The notes under the pieces are model-generated. The model had not been told where the DNA came from and searched no databases. It saw only the letters and a list, made by a program, of their open reading frames with translations. A stretch of DNA of 64,000 bases, taken from NCBI GenBank assembly GCA_047967505.1, contig CM106538.1. One strand, given 5' to 3'. Of the stretch, positions 54,740-64,000 are shown piece after piece. The stretch is from Dipteris shenzhenensis. Taxonomy: Eukaryota; Polypodiophyta; Polypodiopsida; Gleicheniales. Each line of letters begins with the position of its first letter. Positions within the stretch are counted from its first letter, which is position 1. The translations under genes and the position numbers were made by a program.

Positions 54740-57720
54740 AAATATGTATGATTAGAATATGAAGGCTAATCCACACTATAGCACATGGGACAATTGTGCC
54801 CAATCTCTCGAGAGCAATAAGATGAGAAATGAAATCGCGCATTGGTATATAGCAATTAATTAAAAATGAATGAAGTAGGTTCTCTTTCATTCACAGATTT
54901 CATTTGAAGTCATGATTGGTATATATCATCACTATGATGTGAGGATATATGGCTCCATGCTAGAGGTAGTCTAGTGCTCTATGCTAAAACCTTTCCTGTG
55001 TATCGTCGAGAGCCTCTAACCATGAGAGAACTATGAGGATGTGCCACTATGGGGATTCTGATTGAGCTCTCTTGCTGTGGGACTTATGTTAAACTTGTCA
55101 ATGTGCAATACTCTGATCCTTGTCTCTCAAAATGGAGTGTGATCCAATCGTGTGGATTTGAGAGTACTTAGGAATTGTGTGAACTAAGTCATGTGGAGAA
55201 CAATGTATGCCAAAGATCAAGCTTGTACTAAAATGATAACAATGTGTCATGATTAGGCAAGAGGATGTAGAGGGTTGATGTATGTGCGAAAGAACCAATG
55301 CCAAAATAGTCAACAGATGTGATTGCACATGGGTAGCAATGTGCGCAATTGTCTTGAATGAGAGAGAGAGAGAGAGAGAGAATTGTGCTAAGTATCACAA
55401 AAGTGTACAAAATGTGACGAAGTGCCAACTACAAAGAGATTGGGTAATATGCCAAAGATACGAGTGTGAACACTAATATAGGAATGGCGCTAGTGAAAAC
55501 ACATCTCATGATTTTCCTAACTCACTTGGATTGGTGAAGTTCAATCTACTTTAGGGATGTGCTAGTCTACAGTTAAGCTACACATCAATCGTAAAATGTA
55601 GCAAATAAAAATTTAGTTTATCATTTTATGTGTTGGGCGATTGCAATGGATCAAGAGATGGTTCCGATGAAGAGTATTAGATGATTTTGAATTGTGGAAA
55701 AGTCAAAATACATATATGCGACAACTTGTGCAGAGGGCAGCTCCTTGTGCCAACTAGGAGTCTCAAGCGCCAAGAGATATAGGTGGAGTAGTGATAACAA
55801 CCAGGAGCTACACATGGAGAAGTTTAGTTCGCACCCCCTAGGAGTGAGAAGGCTAGTTGTGCACATGGACCAGTTGACCAATCGGGAGGTGTGCATAGGG
55901 TAATTATGTTACCAATTGGGAGGAGGTGGCGAGCCAGAAGTGGTTGAAGCCATCAAGAGTTGAAGCGGTGGAACGGCTAAGGGGGATGGAGACACCATCA
56001 ATTGGGAGAACGGAAGAAGATTATCAGTAAGGAGAAGGGACCCTCCATGAGGTAGCAAAGGAGAAGAAGGGGAATGGGTATTTGATGATTGAGGAGAAGA
56101 GAGTGAGAGAACGGCTTGAGTCACGAGCTCGCCTGGTGTATGGTGGTGTCTTGTTGGTGTATTTTCTTAGTTAAGCACTTATACACTATGCTTCTTTTCA
56201 TCTCTGGTCGTAATTCAAGTCCTCTTCATTTTGTATGTCCCTCTCTTCATCCTTGTTCACCTAGCACAACGGACCTTGTGTCGTGTGGTTTGAGTTATGT
56301 TACATTCATGTTGAAGATTATTTGTGATTACGCTCCACTTGCTCATTCACATTACTCTTGCCCTCGTACCGTGCTCACCCCATCGGTGACACCATCATCC
56401 CCCCTTGTTCCATCGTTGATACCATCGTCTATCGCTCTCACCACGCAGCATCGGCGATACCATCGTCCCTTGCTCGTTCTATCATGGACACCATTGTCCA
56501 GACTTCACACCATCGTCTCCTACTCATTCCATGCTCTCATTCTCACATCCTACTTGCTTCTTGTACTAGTGGCCTTAGGCCTCCGGTAACACTTCCAAAA
56601 GTGGAAGGACTCCCCCCTTAGACAATTTATGGCGATCACGGTGGAACATTGTTGGTCTTGAGTAGCAAGAGTGAAGTGGTATTCTAGGGTCCTGGAGGAG
56701 ACAGGTCTTATGCCGAGTAGTGTTGATACCTTGAAGTAGCTAGTTAGAGAACTAGGAGGTACTTAAGGAGATTGGAAGAAGCTTTTCGGTTGACCAAAGT
56801 CAATGTAAGAAGCATTACGTGCGACGAAAGTTCTTGAAGTCCTCAGAGTGAGCATAGAGTGAACCCATTGGAGCAGCAGTCAGAGCAAGTAACTTCATCG
56901 AAGCTCTCATTGATTTGGATCAGCAGGATCCCTTGTGGTCAGATTGGGACTCCGAAGAAGAAGTGCAAAGCGGAGAAAGGGTGAAAGAGGAAAGTACGAA
57001 GGACGAAGGCTCGTCAAGAGCTCATCAAGGTCAGGAGAGTCCCCAAGCGAAGGCGGGATCACCTCCTCGAAAAGATCGAATCACTTCATCATCCTATGTG
57101 AGAGGAATGCCCGCCTCTTGCGTTGTGTCAGAGTTGCGTTGTGCCTTTGATCTCGTCAAATGTCCGAAAGTCTGCTTTTGTATGAGGTGAGAGTAGACGT
57201 TGTCCTCTACTGTACACTACCTTTGTTTGTGTAGAAACTTTCTTAAGTTGCACTAGGTAAGTAGAGGTTGCATGTACAATATGTTTTTGGATTTCATTTA
57301 TTGCATATGTGAAAGACTGAAAAAATCATAGTATGTGCATGTGTGAGCATAGTGACTATGTAGTGGAAGTCTATACAATGAGTATAACTTTACAAGATCC
57401 TGTACATAAATGTGCATTTCCCCCTCCCTTAAGTTGTAGGTCATCCTTCACCTTTGGGAACAAAGACTAGAGAATAGGCTGAAGGAATTAGGAAACAATG
57501 CCAAAAAGAATGAAGTCTATTTGGATAAAAAAATGGTAAGATGGCTACATGAATGACTGTATGATTGTGAGCTAAACGTGTCTAAAGTATTGGGATATGA
57601 AGTTCTACCAACGAAGAAGCATTTGCATGTAAAGCTAATCGGTGCAACTATGAGTACATGATTTGATAGGTTTCGACATAGAAGTGTGCCACCACACTAA
57701 AAATAATAATAGCAATGTTT
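54740..57720. other. Intergenic between the two solo LTRs, no gene supported
   Basis: A short (GA)n tract lies at about 55360-55381. A 91-codon plus frame at 56915-57190, acidic then basic (WSDWDSEEEVQSGERVKEE), matches nothing I know. ACCATCGTC-like words recur at 56390-56520. Confidence 0.4.
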
Positions 57721-57725
57721 AAGGG

Positions 57726-58909
57726 TGTTGGAAAGGTCACCTCCCCATCTGTAAGCCCCCATATGAGGAGAGCATGGGGGAGGGAGACCTAGGGCATGTG
57801 CCCAAAAGAAAAGGTAAGGGAGGGGGCTGCCACATGGGCAGCACCTCATTGGGAAAGGACAGCCATAAGGGGTCGCCACATGGGCAACACATGAGCTATC
57901 ATGTGGGCAGTACATCAGCCTGTCAGAGGCACTTCAAGGGTTGTCTATACGGCAGGGTACAAGGTTGTGCAGACCTAAGATAGGTGGCGTTGACATCTTG
58001 ACATCAGCATGTGTACGGAGTAGGGTACAAAGCTGTACGGGGCTATATGAGGCCTGGTGGAGCAACAAAAGAGGTTGCTATGAGGCAGGAACCTACCTTT
58101 ATATAGGGTTGGGTCCTTTCCTTGATTGGAGGGCCAAGGCCCTAGAAGAGTGGGCCCAAAAAGCCTCAGTTTGTGACACCTAATAGGGCTAGACCACTGG
58201 TCGGCCAGAATGGGAAAGGATGGTCGGTTTTTGCTAGCCCCCTTGGGGCCTATAAAAGAAGAGGCCTCAGGGCTCATTTCATATCCAACATCCAGCAAGG
58301 ATAGGAGTAGACAGGAGCAGCCAGAAGCCACTCCCTTGGGCCTCACACTAGGGGTGAAGGAGAGTGGAAGGTGTGTTGCAGACTGAGTTCCCTAGAGGTT
58401 GGGACCTTAGCTGTCTTCTAGGGCAGCGAGGTGTTGTGATCATCAATATACATCTTCTGGAGCAGCACTTCAACCAATTGATAGGAGAAGCACTAGACCT
58501 ACCTTAGGCCTATATCCAGGAGGTGAAGGAGGTACAGAGAAGCTACAGACTAAGTTGAGAAGGGCTGCCTGCCTAGGCTGAGGTTCCGGACAGCAAGGAG
58601 GAGAGGATCACTCTAGACAGAGAGTCTACATTTGCTCGAGGTGGAGCACACGGGCTCAGAGATCTAGAAGTGCTTGACATCTAGTAGGACCTTTTGGTAT
58701 TGTATCTTGTCCTACTTTGTGGATGGACGAAAATATAAAGAGTTGCTTCTATATTTGTTTCTGAGCATTGTCTATTTACTGGCTTGCACATTGATGCAGA
58801 TTAAGTTAAGAAGTCTGTGATTCCACACCCCACATGCACACTGTGTAAGCTCCTGGGCATCACTACCAGTCTTCCGCTATGCGTAGTCTCTGTTGGCTAA
58901 TTTCTAGCA
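57726..58909 (+). mobile_element. Solo LTR 2 (1184 bp), TSD AAGGG
   Basis: It starts TGTTGGAAAGGTCACCTCC and ends GCTAATTTCTAGCA, and is flanked by AAGGG at 57721-57725 and 58910-58914. It is in the same family and orientation as solo LTR 1, but has its own TSD, so the two are independent insertions and not the ends of one element. Confidence 0.92.
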
Positions 58910-58914
58910 AAGGG

Positions 58915-59960
58915 GGGGATATTTCTTTGTGAGCTTTGCATGCGATCTTTTTAAATTTTTGTAAGCTTTGTTTGAGTTGTGAATGGAAAAGACATGAAAA
59001 AGAACATTAAAACACACGCCCTTGCAAGCTTAAGGCCTTTATATAACTAGGATGCAGGACTTGCCTCCCTCCCACTCTTTTTTCCTTCATTTTTTAACGT
59101 CAAATCTTGCAACTCTGGTTAGCTATAGCTGCTATAATCACAAAATCACCCTTGAATTTTGCTATGATCAGACAATCGTAATACTGGCTGTTGGGATGAG
59201 GGGAAAGGAGTGGTGGTACATGAAGAGTCCAATTAAATATTCCAGTCAGCACCCACCTTGGTGGTAGCCTAGTTTAGCATAGGTAGTCATATACATCATC
59301 GTACAGCCACCCATGACGTGCGATTACATGGTTGTCATGGGAGAATTTCTCGGTCCTTAGAGCCAAGATCATAATAATTCAATGGCAAACAAACTACCAA
59401 TTTAAATGGCATTATAATTAGACATTCTGAAATTCTAATAGTGTGATTTCCTATTGTTCTTACAGTTTGATTTCGGCTCAATGCTAATCCAAGTCTGTGG
59501 TCTTGACATTGTTGTAACAATTTGAATTTAGATGGTCATGACCGCTCTCATGCAAGGCTGATGTATATCTGGTGGCTATAATTGTCCAAATGAACTTCGG
59601 ACATCCATAATCTTAGAGCTGTCCAAGAAAAAGTATCAGTCCATTTCAAGAACATTTCAAGCTGCAATGTGGATCTTGAAAATTTGAGCTTGTAAATTAG
59701 ATGGTCTCGAGTCTGTAATGTTAATCTTCAAAATTTGAGCCTGCGAATTAGATGGTCTCTTAGAGCTACCAACTTGGAATAGACATCGGTCCATTTGAAG
59801 GATGGTACTACAATGTGCATCTTTTCGAATGAGATGGTCCTGATCATGCTCTCCTAACATGCGCAAACAACCGTATTAAGCCTCCTTTTTGCACTACTAT
59901 GAGAAAAAACAAAACAAAATGCAGTATGTGCAAAAATGTCGTCTAAAAAAAATAATTTCA
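58915..59960. other. Intergenic, no gene supported
   Basis: AT-rich. A near-duplicate of about 50 bp (AATTTGAGC..GT/CGAATTAGATGGTCTC) lies at about 59680-59708 and 59735-59760. Confidence 0.4.
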
Positions 59961-59969
59961 GCCACTAGC

Positions 59970-60955
59970 TTGGTTTAGGACAATCACATATGATCAAGCG
60001 AATAATTAAGCTAACCAAGTAAACTAATCAAGCTACTAGGAAAATAAAATAATTTTAGTTTAGGATAGTCACATATAATCAAGCTAATAGTTGAATTCAT
60101 TAATTAAACTAATCAAGCTACTAGTAAAGAAAAACAATCAAGCTAGTTTAGGAAAGTCACAATTTCAACCACTAGACTGGTGTCTAAACTAAACTCGCTC
60201 GGTAATAGATTGTTGTATGTATAAAAAAGAGTCTATTAAACTAATCAAAACTATTAGAAAATAAAATAAGCTCTATTACCAGGTTGGTTTAGGACAATCA
60301 CATAACTGGTGTTTGACTTGAACAGGTCTCGGTGATATATAGCAATTACGCAATAACAATATATTGCTGTTCACTTTTGTATTTTTGTCCAACCACAATT
60401 TCAATCACGTAATTGCCATTTGACTTGAACCAGCTCGGTGATGTTTTAACCACTGAGTTGGCTTAGGGCAATCAACTTTAGAAATTTAATTGATATATGA
60501 CTCGAACCAATGGAAAATTAAATTTAAATAATTTACCTATTAAAAAATACACCAATTTCAACCAACGGGTTGGTCATCAATTAGACAATAACAATATATT
60601 GTTATTTTGTTGCAAAACATATTGTTAATTTTTATTCAACCATGTTGGTTTAGGACAATCACATAACTGGTGTTTGACCTGAACTAGCCATGGTTTTTTT
60701 AATGTTTCAACCACAGGCTTAGTTTAGGATAATTGCATTAAGTATGAGATAACCTTATGTAGAAATTAAACATTTCAAAACTCAATCACTAACTACCACT
60801 GAGCTGGTTTAGGACAATCACATGATGTTCCAACCATCGGGTTGTTTAGGACAACCATATTAAGTCTAAGCCAGTTTGATTTGAAAACTAAACAATTAAA
60901 CTATTCGAAAAACTCAATCACAGACAACCAGTGGGTTGGTTTAGGACAATCCAAC
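59970..60955 (+). repeat. Dispersed repeat region built on TTGGTTTAGGACAATCAC
   Basis: At least nine copies or variants occur near 59972, 60057, 60143, 60281, 60466, 60647, 60717, 60805, 60840 and 60934. Several are followed by ATAACTGGTGTTTGAC(T/C)TGAAC. Spacing is irregular, so it is not a simple satellite. Confidence 0.8.
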
Positions 60956-61078
60956 TTCTTGCGTCCTGTCCACTTTTTGTAGATGATCTTATTTTATATC
61001 AAGATGATTGTGCATTGCTTCCACTCTGTCTAATAATTTTGATTGATAACATCTTCGACATTGTGTGCCCGAGCCCAA

Positions 61079-61419
61079 ATATGGAGGAGGGAGATTCCAT
61101 GAACTCTCACCTCACAAAGCTTCAGGACCTCAGGGAACAATTGCTTAACATTGATGAAGTCATTCTGGATTCAGAAATGATCTCCACCACTCTGAACTCT
61201 CTTCCTGAGTCCTATCTCGGTTTCCACACCTCGCTGAATTTGTCATTGAGGGGGGGCAGCAATCCTTTCTCCTTTCACGAGTTGGTAGGACATCTGTTGC
61301 AGGAGAAACAAACACATAGAAATATGGCAACCCCGGCTGCAGAGTCTTGTGTTTCAAGGGACACCAACATATCAAGGGATACCAACATATCTAATGTCAC
61401 CCTCTTTGCAGCTAGATGA
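61079..61419 (+). mobile_element. Ty1/copia gag fragment (UBN2-type)
   Basis: The frame reads MEEGDSMNSHLTKLQDLREQ, LNIDEVILDSEMISTTLNSL, PESYLGFHTSLNLS and LVGHLLQEKQ, the classic copia gag pattern. It is about 110 residues without a stop, better kept than the gag at 52.2 kb, to which it is clearly related. No zinc knuckle, pol or LTR is attached. Confidence 0.8.
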
Positions 61420-61865
61420 TGTATGCTCATGTTCTTTGTTTCGATGGTGTGTAGTTGTGTAACTGCTTCCTACTGTTGCTTTGCAAGACGTCTTCTTCTT
61501 GTCATTTTTCTCTCTGCAAATGTTGCAAAAGTGTCTTCCATTGCTGTTTCAATACCGTGTCATTGCTTTCCTTGACTCGCAATCTTTTCCTTGTGCCTTG
61601 ACCAAGCTTTTCATCTTTTCTATATCGCAGTCTCTATTCGCTTGTCCTACAGGTCATGACGAGATGCATCTTGCTATTAATGCCATGGCAACGATCATTG
61701 AACTGCCAAATTAGAATCCCGAGAATAGAGACCAACTAGTTTGTGAGACGAGCAATGAATGGAAGATAGCTTACTCGAGTCATCTAACCTCAATGCTTTT
61801 ATGCACCGCCCGCTGCTACACGTCCTCTAGGTTGCAAGGGACATCTCAGCATTCAACATCTCAAT

Positions 61866-61975
61866 GTCGATGCTCCTTAGGTGCAGGAGTTTTTGGGTGC
61901 ATGTTTAAGGGTAGGGTATGTCGATGCTCCTTAGGTGTAGGAGATTTTGGGTGCATGTTCAAGGGTAGGGTTGAT
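61866..61975 (+). repeat. Two tandem copies of about 55 bp
   Basis: TGTCGATGCTCCTTAGGTG, then TTTTGGGTGCATGTT and AAGGGTAGGGT, occurs at 61866 and again at 61919. Confidence 0.9.
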
Positions 61976-61979
61976 GAGT

Positions 61980-64000
61980 AGGGATTATAGTGCAGGTTGC
62001 TGGGTAGTGCAGGTTGCATTATTCAAAGACTTGCAAGCGAGAGGTGTGAAAATTCAAACTTTAGGAGAGTATAAAAATTTTCAACCACTAGTGTTTCTCT
62101 CCTTTAGCAATACACGTTAGTAAAATTAGATATCCCAAGCAAGTGCAATGTGGCATAAATTGCTTCAAAACACAAATAGATCAAAGGGCACGCTATCAGG
62201 TTTGATGCTATGTATGATGAAATGCACTGATCTTTGATATATCAAACAAGTGCATGGAAAACCAATACAAACTTGTAAATAGTGTTGGATTTATTAAAAG
62301 ATCTTTGCACATACATAAATTATACATTTTCAAATTCTTCCATTTTAGGATACCAATATCACCAACTATTAATGTTTTAAGACCACCACATAGTATTCCC
62401 ACTAGTTTAGATTTCAAATTTTCAATCTGTTTTGATTTTCAACAAATTAAAAAAAAGTTATGGAGCATGACCTTGAATGGATGTGTGTAACTTTAGCACA
62501 ACATTGGAGGTCCCTTAAACCATACCTAAGATTCTCAATCAGGCGTGTCCTTGGGTTGAGGAGAAGCTCATGTAGTCTACTTTTGAATGATTACTTGATT
62601 GCATGTATGTATAGAATACAATTTTTATATTTTTGAATAAATTGTTATATCCTATACTCTTTAAGATGCATTCTTCACATGCAACATAGCACTTGTAATG
62701 CTTTAACGGTCTTGTTCCAAATCTTTATTTCATATTTTTTGGGTCTCATGTTCAAGATTAGAATGTGTAGTAAAACTTGGAGACAAAGTTTGTCAAATTC
62801 CATTGAGCAATGTATAAGTTATGGGTTAGGCAAGGTATCTATATACAAAAATTGCCTTGAACTTCACCAAAAATCGCTACACCCAAGCAAGCAATGACCT
62901 ATGATCTATGAGTAGTAGAGGCTCAAGACCAAATCACAAAAGGAAACAATGGAGTAGGTAATGATGAAAATAGAGTAGTCTCCAATGACATTAAATGCAC
63001 TAGTCTCAAAAGGGTTTGGCACCTCGAGGATGAAATGTAGGGGGAACGAGACATGGAGAAGATAGATTCAAAGGATGTATCCATTTAACATGATCACTTT
63101 GCTCTATTGTTATCTTTTCTTGCATTTGCTCAAGCAATTACTTGATTCATGCAGATGCTTACAAAGCTGGACTACAAGCCCAACTCACTACTGCAATTGC
63201 ATACATAGGTTGCCTTTTGCAAGTGTCTTAAAATTGCTATGTTGTTAAATGTTGCTGAAAGTTGAGTGTGATGGGTGCTTTCACTACATGATGAATAGGT
63301 AAAGAAGCCATGTTACGTGCCCATCTTTCTAGCATGATGACCAAACTTGTCCACGACATTCATGTGTTGAGAGTAAATGCATTCTCGAAGGCCAAAACCA
63401 CCACCTGAAGCCTTGCTTGACCCACCTTCATTTCAAATAGAAAGGCAAAAAAGAAAGCGAGCCATGCAACAAAGGTTGGATGCTGCTACTGTTGAAGAAT
63501 AGCCTTTCATTATAGGGTAGCATGACAATACTACTTCTGGATTTTTTAATTGCAATATTTTCAATGGAATTCAGTTGGATTCCTTATTGGCATTATGTTG
63601 GGTTCCTTTTTTGATGCCACTCAATCAAAGCATGTTGGATCCCATATTATGGAATTATGTGATATTTTGGGTTTCTGAACATTGTATGGCTTCCATTACA
63701 TTAAGTGATATTTTGGATTCTTAAACATTGAGATATTTTGGATTCTGAAACATCATGTGATATTTTGTATTCTGCAAGCTTACATTTCAGCAAACATAAT
63801 TGCAATGGGTTTAAGAAATAATGAGGGAGTGTAGACATAGTATGTGAATTCATTCTAGCGTGAGAGAACATGAAAGCAAAGAATGAATTCAGCTCAGCCC
63901 ACACGAACATGAGACTAATGACAACCACCTGAATGTAGAAGTTCTCTGTAATAGACATTGATTGACAGGCTAATCCAAACAGTTTACCACAAAATATCAT
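61980..64000. other. Intergenic to window end, no gene supported
   Basis: A short irregular repeat of TGATATTTTGGATTCT occurs four times at about 63660-63775. A minus-strand frame of 99 codons runs off the window edge (64000-63701), but its second half overlaps that repeat and it matches nothing I know. Confidence 0.45.

Larger units (their letters stand above)
52100..54740 (+). mobile_element. Decayed Ty1/copia element (gag, protease, integrase remnants) interrupted by a solo LTR
   Basis: Left of the LTR (52230-52400) is a gag (UBN2-type) remnant with MEEGDSMHAHLTKVK and LDEIVQDSEVVSSTLEFL. Right of it (53875-54230) are the protease active-site block DSGAFEHN and ILYVPDIKK. Then follow a GAG-pre-integrase/integrase part with YPLKSKSDVFACFKHSL, GGEYMSH, KRKNQTLMEM and LPNSCWLDAIV..NYVLNRAP near 54380-54720. 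The order gag-PR-INT is that of copia. RT and RNase H are missing, and frames are broken many times. Removing the LTR and one GCAGC copy rejoins the flanks. Confidence 0.8.

Noticed and set aside
56915-57190. A host gene encoding an acidic/basic 91-residue protein
   Set aside because: No homologue recognised, no splice sites or promoter that support it, and it lies in repeat-rich DNA.
53870-57725. The two LTRs as ends of one 6 kb retrotransposon
   Set aside because: Each LTR has its own 5-bp duplication (GCAGC and AAGGG), and no primer-binding site follows the first.
63701-64000. A minus-strand gene running off the window edge
   Set aside because: The frame passes through a local repeat and shows no recognisable domain; kept only as unassigned.

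Overview
The window reads as nuclear DNA of a land plant; I cannot fix the lineage. The evidence is spliced genes with GT-AG introns, a full-length plant-type oligopeptide transporter, CACTA (En/Spm-type) DNA transposons, Ty1/copia remnants, solo LTRs, long AT-rich intergenic DNA and CCCTAAA plant-telomere motifs. There is no sign of prokaryotic gene organisation. I see two convincing host genes, one doubtful host-gene remnant, and a large load of nested, decaying mobile DNA.

Layout. 414-6706: CACTA element 1, with TIRs starting CACTAC, TSD TCA, a minus-strand TnpA-like gene, a purine-rich minisatellite in the middle and a plus-strand broken transposase. 8175-13698: six-exon OPT transporter gene on the plus strand, predicted 782 aa, with a 2.56 kb fifth intron. 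16818-31640: CACTA-like element 2, with termini CACAACAA, TSD TTT, a transposase on minus and a TnpA-like gene on plus, i.e. the same divergent plan as element 1. It is split by a different transposon, the nested element at 22379-31266, which has its own inverted repeats (GTAGCAAGCTAAGGGTGT core). The nested element carries arrays of the palindrome TACCTCGATCGAGGTA inside both ends, a decayed transposase-like gene, a roughly 185 bp satellite holding CCCTAAA blocks, a roughly 200 bp AT-rich satellite, and a likely first exon of a second, minus-strand gene.

From 31.6 to 44.2 kb I see simple repeats, a doubtful isoprenylcysteine-methyltransferase-like remnant (about 34.0-34.95 kb, minus), a copia reverse transcriptase fragment and a 1.2 kb direct duplication. 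44277-45686 holds the second convincing gene: six exons, 301 aa, a plant membrane-anchored protein of unknown function with a C-terminal coiled-coil-like tail. From 46.6 to 64 kb there is an LTR relative, a 1 kb tandem duplication, a decayed copia element interrupted by a solo LTR (TSD GCAGC), a second solo LTR of the same family (TSD AAGGG), another copia gag fragment and dispersed short repeats.

The transposons share a design: divergent or convergent gene pairs, and element-specific self-complementary subterminal motifs placed next to the promoters. The premature stops in their transposases are nearly all explained by C-to-T change (CAG/CAA/CGA to TAG/TAA/TGA), which fits long silencing by cytosine methylation. 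The nested element is the best candidate for something poorly described.
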